Below, piece after piece: positions 23,100-33,700 of a DNA stretch of 64,000 nt. This DNA is from Macrostomum hystrix (Eukaryota; Platyhelminthes; Macrostomidae). Location: positions 14,378,001-14,442,000 of the forward strand of contig CATNEN010000038.1 of assembly GCA_950097015.1 (NCBI GenBank), given 5' to 3'. Position numbers and translations under genes: made by a program. Within the stretch, counting starts at the first letter, position 1. Each line of letters starts with the position of its first letter. Under the pieces are notes generated by a model that made no database searches, was not told the origin of the DNA, and saw only the letters and a program-made list of their open reading frames with translations.

Positions 23100-24681
23100 C
23101 ATTGCTATGCACTTTCACTAATCTTTTCAGGCACGTGGGTTGCTTGATATACATTTTGCACTATTTTATTGCAGCTACATTCAAGTTCTTTCATATGAGC
23201 TGTGTACACTAAAGTTAAAAAACTAGCAGATCAACGAGCGCTGTAATGACATTAACGTATAAAAATAGTGCAGAAAAACATTACTATGTGCTTTAGTCCA
23301 TGCCTCTTGGGTATTAACCGGGAGGGGCAGAGTGAGCAGGGGGTGTGGGGGCGAAGCCCCCATTTCATACCATAGAAAAATGTGTTTGACTAAGCTATTT
23401 CTTAAATGTGGTCTGCTTAACTTTCGTCTATGAACTATGGCGCACTGTATTAGGACATTAACGCGCATCCTACGTGCGTCCTCATGTCACCAAAAGTGCA
23501 TAGCAATGTCATATCGGACACGTTAGAGTCGCTCTCTGCCATAGACTATGTTTTCTGCGCCTTGGAAGGAAGATCGCAGCCAATCTAAAGCTTGGGGGCC
23601 CAGTTTGTATTACTAGGAAGGAAGCGTAGACTTAAAGCCATAGACTAAAGTGCGTAGCAATGTTTCTTATGAAATACATAAAAATTAAACGATAATTAAG
23701 TCTTGAGATGAGTGTGCATGTTCAAGAATTGTGTATGCTGAGCTTACTAAATCAATAATTGTTATAGTTGGCCTTAGGAAGCAAACGTTTTTGTAACTGC
23801 ATTCTACTGCTCTAAAATTCAAATGCTTTGCATGCGAAAACCAAGGACCACTAGAAGAAGACTTCTAGTGGTCCTTGGCGAAAACTGCTACTCAAAGTAG
23901 TTGAAGTTGTTTCTTGTACAGTTAAATCTTCTCTATTTAGCCTCGTAAAAACTCTCTAGAGATGTATTAAGCTATTGAGACAGCAGCTGCTAATGAAATC
24001 TTCTGCTTGGCCGCTTCGATGCTCTGTGTGCATAAATATAGTCCTTAAAATATGCTGCAGAAAAGCTCGAACGGGCCTCTATAGTTACTGTATACCTGCC
24101 TCTGCCTGGTAGTTCTGCTCAGCTGCTTTCTTGAGTTCTGATTGTAAAAGTCTAGGCCATGCAGCGCTGCAATGCGAGTTTGAATGCTTAAGAGGACCCC
24201 TGCCAGCTGTTTACTCAAGATAATTAGCCAAGTGGTAAAGGCAGCGAATTGGGTGAGCTAGCAGACTTGGAAAAAATCCTGCAGAGTATAATTTGACCAT
24301 GGTAAATAAGAAACACTCTACTACAACGATATACTGTTATAACTACTTGCAGAATGTGTTTCGCAATCATTGCATTTTGAGCCACGCTCTTCGTCTATTG
24401 CTTTGAACAACAAAATAGCGAGACAAGTCGAAGGACTAGAAGGTCAAAATAATTATAATTGAACAAATTAGCAGATAAAGCACCAAATTAAATTCTTTGG
24501 ATAATAATTTCCAATGAATAAAAGTTTTTGTGGGTAGTAGGTAATTAGCTATGCTTATTGATTGCACTGGCTAGGTAGCTGTATCCACGTGCTGTGTAAA
24601 GCAGGTTGGATTTAAAAGTAATGAAACTTCTAGTCGAGTTGAGAGTTACGCTTGGCTTTCAAGTTACGATTTATTTCAGAA
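23100..24681. other. intergenic DNA with a snap-back hairpin
   Basis: This region holds the 3' UTR of the PG-rich gene and the upstream region of the mucin. Apart from the hairpin at 23834-23885 no gene or array is visible. Confidence 0.45.
23834..23885. repeat. perfect 17-bp hairpin flanked by 8-bp direct repeats
   Basis: Arms ccaaggaccactagaag (23841-23857) and cttctagtggtccttgg (23862-23878) pair perfectly around the loop aaga. The octamer gcgaaaac occurs at 23834-23841 and again at 23878-23885, immediately flanking the hairpin. Confidence 0.9.
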
Positions 24682-27600
24682 ATGCAGCCGCAATCAACCC
24701 ACCATTCGTTTCTCCTGTGTTCGGCGATCGCATTTGTTCTGCTGGCAGCGCCTTGCATCAGTGCAGTTACCCTGGACGAGTGCTTCAACAAGCCGCTGAT
24801 CAAGCTATGTGAGAACTGCATCGACGTCTACTGCCAGGAGCGTCTGGTTGAGTTCTGCGACACCTTTCCGAACTCCAACACCTGCGCTACCCCGGCTGGT
24901 AAAAAGGCCTACGTTGACGGCTTGAAAGCTGGCGTCATTATAAACTGCGGCTTCATTACAGAGCCAACTTCACCGGTAACGCCGGTGACTGCGCCCACAC
25001 CTCTGCCTGAGATTTCAACTGAAGCAACACCTGGGACAGTTGCGACCGAAACAGCTGGCACAGGTGCCACGGAGACAACTGGATTCATGACGGAGAATAC
25101 AATCTCTACCACAGCTTTGCCCGAAGTGACATCAAGCAGTCTGATCCCTATCACTGTTCAACCTGGAACTACAGCGGAAACAACTAGTGTCGATACTCTT
25201 GTACCCTCTGAGACAACAGCCAGTAGTACGACTACTGAAGTAGAAACTTCAGCGTTACCAACAGATACAAGTCAAAATGAAGAAACTTCGAGTACAAAGA
25301 AACTAGAACAAACGGCAACAATAGTTCTCCCGGACACAAGTCAAACAGTCGAAGCCTCGTCAACCCTTCCTCAGACAAATCAACCTGAGATCACGACGAC
25401 GCCATCTTCTGAAACAACACAACCAGAAGATACAACGACGTCATCCGCAGAGACAAGTCGATCAGAAGAGACAGCGACTAGCACTGCAGCGTCCGAAACA
25501 AACGAGACTCCAGTGACGACCACTGCGGCTCCGGAAACAAACGAGCCTCCTGTGACGACCACTGCGGCTCCGGAAACAAACGAGCCTCCAGTGACGACCA
25601 CTGCGGCTCCGGAAACAAACGAGCCTGCGACGACTACTGCGGCTCCGGAAACAAACGAGCCTCCAGTGACGACCACTGCGGCTCCGGAAACAAACGAGCC
25701 TCCAGTGACGACCACTGCGGCTCCGGAAACAAACGAGCCTGTGACGACTACTGCGGCTCCGGAAACAAACCAGCCTCCTGTGACGACTACTGTGGCTCCG
25801 GAAACAAACGAGCCTCCAGTGACAACTACTGCTTCACCGGAAACAAACGAGCCTGTGACGACCACTGCGGCTCCGGAAACAAACGAGCCTCCTGTGACGA
25901 CTACTGCGGCTCCGGAAACAAACGAGCCTCCAGTGACGACCACTGCGGCTCCGGAAACAAACGAGCCTCCTGTGACGACCACTGCGGCTCCGGAAACAAA
26001 CGAGCCAGTGACGACTACTGCGGCACCGGAAACAAACGAGCCTCCTGTGACGACTACTGCGGCTCCGGAAACAAACGAGCCTCCTGTGACGACTACTGCG
26101 GCTCCGGAAACAAACGAGCCTCCAGTGACGACCACTGCGGCTCCGGAAACAAACGAGCCTGTGACGTCTACTGCGGCTCCGGAAACAAACGAGCCTCCAG
26201 TGACGACCACTGCGGCTCCGGAAACAAACGAGCCTCCAGTGACGACCACTGCGGCTCCGGAAACAAACGAGCCTGTGACGACTACTGCGGCTCCGGAAAC
26301 AAACCAGCCTCCTGTGACGACTACTGTGGCTCCGGAAACAAACGAGCCTCCAGTGACAACTACTGCTTCACCGGAAACAAACGAGCCTGTGACGACCACT
26401 GCGGCTCCGGAAACAAACGAGCCTCCTGTGACGACTACTGCGGCTCCGGAAACAAACGAGCCTCCAGTGACGACCACTGCGGCTCCGGAAACAAACGAGC
26501 CTCCTGTGACGACCACTGCGGCTCCGGAAACAAACGAGCCAGTGACGACTACTGCGGCACCGGAAACAAACGAGCCTCCTGTGACGACTACTGCGGCTCC
26601 GGAAACAAACGAGCCTCCTGTGACGACTACTGCGGCTCCGGAAACAAACGAGCCTCCAGTGACGACCACTGCGGCTCCGGAAACAAACGAGCCTGTGACG
26701 TCTACTGCGGCTCCGGAAACAAACGAGCCTCCTGTGACGACTACTGCGGCTCCGGAAACAAACGAGCCTCCTGTGACGACCACTGCGGCTCCGGAAACAA
26801 ACGAGCCTGTGACGACTACTGCGGCTCCGGAAACAAACGAGCCTCCAGTGACGACCACTGCGGCTCCGGAAACAAACGAGCCTGTGACGACCACTGCGGC
26901 TCCGGAAACAAACGAGCCTGTGACGACTACTGCGGCTCCAGAAACAAACGAGCCTCCAGTGACGACCACTGCGGCTCCGGAAACAAACGAGCCTGTGACG
27001 ACTACTGCGGCTCCAGAAACAAACGAGCCTCCAGTGACGACCACTGCGGCTCCGGAAACAAACGAGCCTCCTGTGACGACTACTGTGGCTCCGGAAACAA
27101 ACGAGCCTCCAGTGACGACCACTGCGGCTCCGGAAACAAACGAGCCTCCTGTGACGACTACTGTGGCTCCGGAAACAAACGAGCCTCCTGTGACGACTAC
27201 TGTGGCTCCAGAAACAAACGAGCCTCCAGTGACGACCACTGCGGCTCCGGAAACAAACGAGCCTCCTGTGACGACTACTGTGGCTCCGGAAACAAACGAG
27301 CCTCCTGTGACGACCACTGCGGCTCCGGAAACAAACGAGCCTCCTGTGACGACTACTGTGGCTCCGGAAACAAACGAGCCTCCAGTGACGACCACTGCGG
27401 CTCCGGAAACAAACGAGCCTCCTGTGACGACTACTGTGGCTCCGGAAACAAACGAGCCTCCAGTTACAACTACTGCTTCACCGGAAACAAACGAGCCTGT
27501 GACGACTACTGTGGCTCCGGCCACAAACAAACCCCCTGTGACGACACTTTGCTCGACGACCCGCCCGGATCACCACCATCCAAACAATGCTCAGAACAAT

Positions 27601-27792
27601 TATTTTCATCACAGACCGCATCAGCGATACCAGCGCTGGCATCGCCATGGACACTTCCGACGCCGTCGGTACTACTGGCGCAGACAACGACCTGGAGGCT
27701 TCAGGCATGGTACTCGAAGATTTAAAAATGAAGGCCGGGGCTTCAGGCATGGCGGTAGAGGCTTCAGGCGCGGCAGGGGTCGAAGGGGCTAA
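24682..27792 (+). CDS. secreted mucin-like protein with 13-residue repeats and Arg-rich tail, 1036 aa
   Basis: Single open frame. Residues 1-28 are a signal peptide (hydrophobic core SAIAFVLLAAP, cleavage probably after CISA). Residues 29-90 form a small domain with seven Cys (34, 43, 46, 51, 59, 68, 89). Then comes a Ser/Thr/Glu-rich region, and from about 270 roughly 53 repeats of PPVTTTAAPETNE, with a 12-residue form lacking one Pro. From about 957 the chain becomes strongly basic and aromatic, with HH, RRRRYYW and repeated GFRHG/GFRRGRG. The Thr/Pro repeats are expected to be densely O-glycosylated. The ATG was chosen because it opens the signal peptide; TTTATTTCAG ends 2 bp before it, so the mRNA may start at a splice or trans-splice acceptor. 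AATAAA follows at 27993. I recognise no orthologue. The long antisense open frame is a shadow of the repeats. Confidence 0.88.
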   Translation: MQPQSTHHSFLLCSAIAFVLLAAPCISAVTLDECFNKPLIKLCENCIDVYCQERLVEFCDTFPNSNTCATPAGKKAYVDGLKAGVIINCGFITEPTSPVTPVTAPTPLPEISTEATPGTVATETAGTGATETTGFMTENTISTTALPEVTSSSLIPITVQPGTTAETTSVDTLVPSETTASSTTTEVETSALPTDTSQNEETSSTKKLEQTATIVLPDTSQTVEASSTLPQTNQPEITTTPSSETTQPEDTTTSSAETSRSEETATSTAASETNETPVTTTAAPETNEPPVTTTAAPETNEPPVTTTAAPETNEPATTTAAPETNEPPVTTTAAPETNEPPVTTTAAPETNEPVTTTAAPETNQPPVTTTVAPETNEPPVTTTASPETNEPVTTTAAPETNEPPVTTTAAPETNEPPVTTTAAPETNEPPVTTTAAPETNEPVTTTAAPETNEPPVTTTAAPETNEPPVTTTAAPETNEPPVTTTAAPETNEPVTSTAAPETNEPPVTTTAAPETNEPPVTTTAAPETNEPVTTTAAPETNQPPVTTTVAPETNEPPVTTTASPETNEPVTTTAAPETNEPPVTTTAAPETNEPPVTTTAAPETNEPPVTTTAAPETNEPVTTTAAPETNEPPVTTTAAPETNEPPVTTTAAPETNEPPVTTTAAPETNEPVTSTAAPETNEPPVTTTAAPETNEPPVTTTAAPETNEPVTTTAAPETNEPPVTTTAAPETNEPVTTTAAPETNEPVTTTAAPETNEPPVTTTAAPETNEPVTTTAAPETNEPPVTTTAAPETNEPPVTTTVAPETNEPPVTTTAAPETNEPPVTTTVAPETNEPPVTTTVAPETNEPPVTTTAAPETNEPPVTTTVAPETNEPPVTTTAAPETNEPPVTTTVAPETNEPPVTTTAAPETNEPPVTTTVAPETNEPPVTTTASPETNEPVTTTVAPATNKPPVTTLCSTTRPDHHHPNNAQNNYFHHRPHQRYQRWHRHGHFRRRRYYWRRQRPGGFRHGTRRFKNEGRGFRHGGRGFRRGRGRRG
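25493..27535 (+). repeat. 39/36-bp coding minisatellite with a 534-bp higher-order unit
   Basis: Units of 39 bp (gtgacgaccactgcggctcc then ggaaacaaacgagcctcca) alternate with 36-bp units lacking one codon. Rare variants recur at fixed distance: aaaccagcc at 25768 and 26302, and gtgacgtct at 26161 and 26695, both 534 bp apart. That spacing equals ten 39-bp and four 36-bp units. Confidence 0.95.
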
Positions 27793-28104
27793 CTAATGCG
27801 AGCAATTACTTGTTTTTATAAGTTTTCAGTACAACTGTTATTCCTCCCTACGTGGAGCGGAGTCTCTACTGAGTAGTGGCGTCATTACAGTGACGAAATT
27901 ACCAACACTAAAATTTCCAGTTTGGTAACTATATTTATAGGCATACTATATTATAAACTAAGTTTAATTTATTTATTTTTCTTTGTTCATTAAATAAACA
28001 TTTTCTTGTAGGTTTTATATTAAGGCTTAAAACTTACAGTAAGCCTATTTTTTATCGTTATCGTTATTTTTTGTATAATCATAAAAGTTGCAATAACTAT
28101 TTAC
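27793..28104. other. mucin 3' flank
   Basis: AT-rich 3' flank of the mucin gene, containing its likely poly(A) signal. Nothing else is seen. Confidence 0.5.
27993..27998 (+). terminator. AATAAA poly(A) signal of the mucin gene
   Basis: Canonical hexamer about 200 bp after the mucin stop codon, in AT-rich sequence. Confidence 0.6.
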
Positions 28105-28350
28105 TGCCTCTCTCCCTCCAATCTCACAGATCTCCCCCCAATCTCACAGATCTCTCTCCAATCTCACAGATCTCTCTCGAATCTCACAGACCTCTCTCCA
28201 ATCTCACAGGCCTCTCTCCAATCTCAGATCTCTCTCCAATCTCACAGATCTCTCTCTAATCTCACAGATCTCTCTAATCTCACATATCTCTCTCCAATCT
28301 CAAAGATCTCTCTCCAATCTCACAGATCTCTCTCTAATCTCATATCTCTC
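28105..28350. repeat. 20-bp minisatellite
   Basis: About 12 units of atctctctccaatctcacag with small deletions. Confidence 0.9.
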
Positions 28351-28929
28351 ACAAAAACTTTTTATACTCCTAATTAACTTTTGGCAGACTTTTCTTTTAT
28401 ACTTGTATCTTAGCAATGTCCTTCCTTAGCATCTTCCTTATCTTGCGTTGAGCTCCTGAGCTCCTGACAGAGAGAGAGAGAGTAGCTCAATAGATAGGCT
28501 GGTGCGAGTACAACAGGCTGGATAATGCGTTTAATAAAGGACTTAATGAAGAAAGATGATTTCCATATAAAGCTAGCAGGTCCATGATTCTGTTATAAGA
28601 ATAGGAAAGAAATGGATAGGGAGAATGGAACACCCTAAAGGACGGACTGAATCCAATATTAGACTAGAGATTTTCTAGAAGTCGATCTTCATTATGACGG
28701 GAAAATTACACTTTTTTCTTCATCACACGAGCTACATAATTGGGATAATTGACTATCCCCGCTGCAAAGGCAAAGTATAAAATGACAGTTTGCGCATCAC
28801 TTGAACCTTGAGGGACCTAGTGGAGTCGACACAAATTAATTGAGGCACAAGTAGACAAACGAGTAAACGCAGGAAAAGTATGATGTGACACATGAGGGAG
28901 GCTATCAGAGAAAGATGAAAACTATCAGA

Positions 28930-29285
28930 GCCCTGGGGGGAGATTATCGGAGACAAGTTGAGATTATCAGAGACATGGAGAGATTTTCAGAGACAGGTAC
29001 TGATTACCAGAGACAGGTAAAGATAATCAAAGACAGGTAGAGATAATCAGAGACAGGTAGAGATTATCAGAGACAGGTAGAGATTATCAGAGACAGTTAG
29101 AGATTATCAGAGACAGACAGAGATTATCAGAGACAAGTTAAGATTATCAGAGACAGGTAGAGATTATCAGAGACAGGTAGAGACTATCAGAGCCAGCTAG
29201 AGATTATCAGAGACAGGCAGAGATTATCAGATACAGGCAGAGATTATCAGAGACAGGTAAAGATTGTCAAAGACAGGGAGTTCTC
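28930..29285. repeat. 20-bp minisatellite with GATA-type cores
   Basis: About 18 units of agattatcagagacaggtag. Each unit contains TTATCA, the complement of the GATA-factor site TGATAA. Confidence 0.92.
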
Positions 29286-30084
29286 AAATCTAGCCCTACG
29301 TGACCTCTTGTATTTCCGCACCCCGGCAGCCGCTGCTGTTTCCTAGAATATGGAAGAGAAAATAAAATCGTAAGTGCTTGACCTGGTGATAAAGGGAGTG
29401 CCGGGTGGGGTAGGGCAGCAGAGGAGGAGAGCGAGTTGCTGCGGGCTGCTGGGCGAAGTCTTACCCTCCCGACAGCGAACTCATGAACTACATTCTCGCC
29501 AACAATATCAATGCTTCTAGATACACTTTTTCAGCTCTCTTCCCACAGGCCACTGCTAGGCGCGAGTCTAATGGGGAACCCCATGAAGAGGTGGCTGGAG
29601 CCAATGGTAGGCAGGGCCAGAGAGGGCTTAGGAGCTGGGATTGCTAGGGGCAGATTGTCGACTAGTAAGGAGAGCGGATAGAGTAGCGAGGAAGATTGAG
29701 CTTGAGAACACTGCTAGCTGCGATTTCGAAGCAGTTGCCGAAGTCAATTATTTAGGTGAGTCGTGACCTTTTTAAATATGAGAACCCATTTGACACTTAT
29801 TAAGCAACAAGGATACAGCTTAAAATTTATTTAAATCAGTCGTCTTAATATGTTTTAAGCTTAGATTTTTTATCAAGCAGATTCCAAAAACAAACAGTTC
29901 AATAATCAATGTTTTTTTAGTCTCTTACGGGTGACATATAGAACCAGATAACTGCCACAGTTAGAATGTACAGTAAGACGCGGAAATCATTTTTTAAGTG
30001 CACTCAAAAGCCAAACAAATGCATCTGCTTCTAAATTTTGCCTACATTGCAGTCTGAATGAGTTATTGCAGTTTGAGTGCCTGA
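29286..30084. other. intergenic DNA with a short unassigned open frame
   Basis: A plus-strand frame of 77 codons is open at 29414-29647 (includes SYPPDSELMNYILANNINAS). It has no recognisable domain. The rest is AT-rich. Confidence 0.3.
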
Positions 30085-30655
30085 AGCCTTAGCTAAAATC
30101 TCCCGAAATCTTCAGCTAGAATCTCCCGAAACCTTCAGCTAGAATCTCCCGAAACCTTCAGCTAGAATCTCCCAAAACCATCAGCTAGAATCTCCCGAAA
30201 CCTTCAGCTAGAATCTGCTGAAACCTTCAGCTAGAATCTGCTGAAACCTTCAGCTAGAATCTCTTGAAACCATCAGCTAGAATCTCCCGAAACCGTCAGC
30301 TAGAATCTCCCGAAACCTTCAGCTAGAATCTCCTGAAACCATCAGCTAGAATCTCCCGAAACCATCAGCTAGAATCTCCCGAAACCTTCAGCTAGAATCT
30401 CCTGAAACCTTCAGCTAGAATCTCCTGAAACCTTCAGCTAGAATCTCCTGAAACCTTCAGCTAGAATCTCCTGAAACCTTCAGCTAGAATCTCCTGAAAC
30501 CTTCAGCTAGAATCTCCCGAAACCGTCAGCTAGAATCTCCCGAAACCTTCAGCTTGAATCTCCCGAAACCTTCAGCTAGAATCTCCCGAAACCGTCAGCT
30601 AGAATCTCCCGAAATCTTCAGCTAGAATCTCCCGAAACCTTCAGCTAGAATCTGC
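30085..30655. repeat. 23-bp minisatellite upstream of the C2 gene
   Basis: About 25 units of cagctagaatctcccgaaac plus ctt, with cccg/cctg/gctg variants in runs. It ends about 90 bp before the first coding exon of the synaptotagmin-like gene. Confidence 0.93.
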
Positions 30656-30761
30656 TGAAGCTCGATCTATCAACCAATAGCTAAAACCTTTTTTAAGTGT
30701 TTAACATTAACTTAAGTTTTTAGCGAATTATTTTGACCGAATATTGCAGAACATCGAAGCA

Positions 30762-33700
30762 ATGTCCTCGTCGCCACAGCAGCAGCACAAGCGCAGCTGC
30801 AGCTTTCGATCTTCCGGTTGTCATCAGTCTCCGTGTCGACACCCCGTCGACTCAACGCAGGCGTCCGTGGCCAATGCGCCGTCAACTGGGAAACGCTTCA
30901 GTCTGACGGACACACTGTCGAAGTCCAGTTCCACGCAGCCGCCACTGCCGCAGCTATCTCCAACCAGTCGTCAAAGGCGACGGACTTCTGTAACCACGAC
31001 AACTGCGCAAGTAGCAACTGCAGCGTCGGGGGCGACAGGTGAATCAGCGTCACCTGGATTCGAGCGTCGATTGGAGGATTCTTTGCGAGACCTGCGAATC
31101 ATGCAGGCCAGGATGAGCCGAAACTCCGTCGGGGGCGGCGGCGGTGGTGGCAACGGCGGTCCCGGTGCTTGCATCGGCGGTAGTAGACAAGGTAAGCTAG
31201 GGCCAAGAAGCTAAAGCTTGATATTTTTACCTGCAGAGCGTACACATGTACCCGTGCACACGCAAACAGTTACAGAGGCTGCATTAACTCTAACATGAGT
31301 AAAATCTGATGACCATAGACCATACAGACCCTACAGACCCTACAGTCTATACAAGGGGGTCTAACGCGTTTGCCTCTCCCACCAAGTTCCCTGAGCTCGA
31401 TTCCGCGGTGAGGCCACATTCATTTGGGGCGCAGCCGCGAAGAGAAAGCTTGCAGACTTGTCGTGCAATTTACGCCCTCGAGGGCCAACCTGAGATTGTA
31501 CAATGTCTAGCGATGAGAAAGTCAGTGCAGATGTACAAGCCTTTGTGAACGTGTGCCTGCGTACAGTATCTGTGTGAGCGTGTGCTCAGGAGTCAGCAAA
31601 ATGGGCAGAATTGCCTCCTCACTGGCTGCGGGTCTAGTGTCACCAAATGATGCGCCATTGCCCGCAGCCCCCTGCAATGATTATTATTAGTAACATTTTA
31701 CAGACCCTAAAGCGTCATTTACTTCCATTAATTCGTGCATCTGTCTAGTCCAATCGATGAGCTCGTGCCAATCATCCACCAAAGTTTCCACCCCACCTAA
31801 AACTCTTGGCCATTTCTCAGGTACGTTTTCTGAATCTATTGGGAGTCACGTGACTGGCTCAATAATCTCGAAAGCATTTTTTTGAATCAGTTGAGAATGC
31901 ATACAAATATTATCTGCGAGAAAGCAATATGCTTTGGATTAATTTCCTGATGACAAAGGTTCACTTCACGCCATAGCAATTTGCCCTGTGAGATTAAAAA
32001 CAAAAATTCAAACAATCCTTTGCACTTTAGTGAGGCTTAAAGAAACAGACAACCCAGAGAATCTGATATGCCTGATATAGCTTCTTTTCTGCTGAGAATC
32101 GAGAAATATTTCCAGCACTCAATTAGTTTCTGGGCATTTTCTATCTAGCTTGGTTCCGAGCAATGGTACCCTTGTTTGTTGAATTCTTTGCTATTTGAAC
32201 AAATAAGAAAAGTGATATAGACTAAAAACATAAGTGCTATAACTAAGAAAAACTCCTCATCCCGTGCTGGCAAGTAATAATATACATATATTAATATACA
32301 TAATAATATACATAAAATAATATACGTAAAATAATATACATAAAATAATATACATGTAATAATATACATAAAATAATATACATATAATAATATGCATATA
32401 ATAATATGCATATAATAATATACATATAATAATATACATATAATAATATACAGCACAGCCGCAGCTATTGCTCAGAGCATGTGAAGGCTGCGTACGGCTG
32501 TTCAGTCCTATTCTCACCCTGCAGTTAATTCCGGTACTCATTTCACAGCCGGTTGAACTCAAATGTAGAGTTAAGATTCTTGCTTAAAGACCGAATTTTT
32601 GGAGTCCGGAATCGAACCCCCGACCCGAGTCTGTGGGCCGAGTTTGGCGATCATTCCGCGGCCCCTGAGCATACAAGCACGCAGATACAGTACTCAGACC
32701 CACACCGTGTTCCGAATCGGCTGTTTGCTATATTTTTAAGTCCAACAGTATCGACTGGCCGTTGATTTCCCCCCAGTAAAAATCGCAAATCACCTTCTCA
32801 AAATCTGCTCTGGCGCTGGCGAGTCTAGGCCGGCATCATTTGAAATTATTTTTTCTGTCCTTATTCCTTTGTCGGAAGCCCTTTTTGATCTTTTTTAGTG
32901 TACGAGTTCTCTTCTCTAAGCCCCACAGAGGCCCGGCCGCCAGTCCTAATTAACGAGAGTCGACGGCTGCGGAAGCGGACGGAAGGGTCGGGAACTTCAA
33001 GGGGAAAAACTGGGTCCTGGGACACGCTGGGCCGGAGGTGGGCGCTGCGCTTTCACAGTTGGGGAGCTCCTGTCTACGCGAGTGTTGAAAAGACTGGGAA
33101 ATAGTTTTGAGGGCTTAATTTCTTGACCCTATTCCTTCTAGCAGCTTCGAAGTAGGAACAGTTCTGTTTCTCTAACAGACTCAATGCTAATATCTTCTCA
33201 TTTACTTCATTTTCTTTCTTAATGAAAACCTGATCTCTAAAGTAAATTTGTGAAAGCTTCTCGTTACTCTCTCGTGTAGGCAAGTTTTCTAATTTTCAAC
33301 TGCTTTTTTAGACATTGACGAATTGGCGCCAGTTCTAGCTCCTGCGTTGGAAGCATGTGCCGCTCATAGTCAGGCAGTGTGCGCATTCACCGTGCTTTGG
33401 CGTTTGGCCCTCATGGGAGTTTATTTTGTCCATGGCTCTGCCCCAAAATTACTTTGCTTCCTCCTCGTTTCAATTAGGAGATCGACCGACTCACAAGACA
33501 AGCAGCTCCAATCTCGTACTAACAGTAGAAAGATAGCGTAGTAGCGTCTCAAAGATCTGGGAAAACGGCTGTTCAAGGGAAGCCTCGAATATAAAGTATC
33601 AGTCCTATTAATAGAAGCTTCTATTAATAGAAACTGACGTCAGATAAACAAAGGACAGACCCATGTCAAAGTGGTATGTTGCTAAAAATAACACTGACCT

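Noticed and set aside
25380-27530. 716-codon antisense frame across the mucin
   Set aside because: It mirrors the coding repeat (VSGAAVVVTGGSF) and is open only because the sense repeat is. The sense frame has a signal peptide, Cys domain and tail.
32898-33104. Possible extra exon of the C2 gene
   Set aside because: It has an acceptor-like start in the right phase, but no donor before its stop codon.
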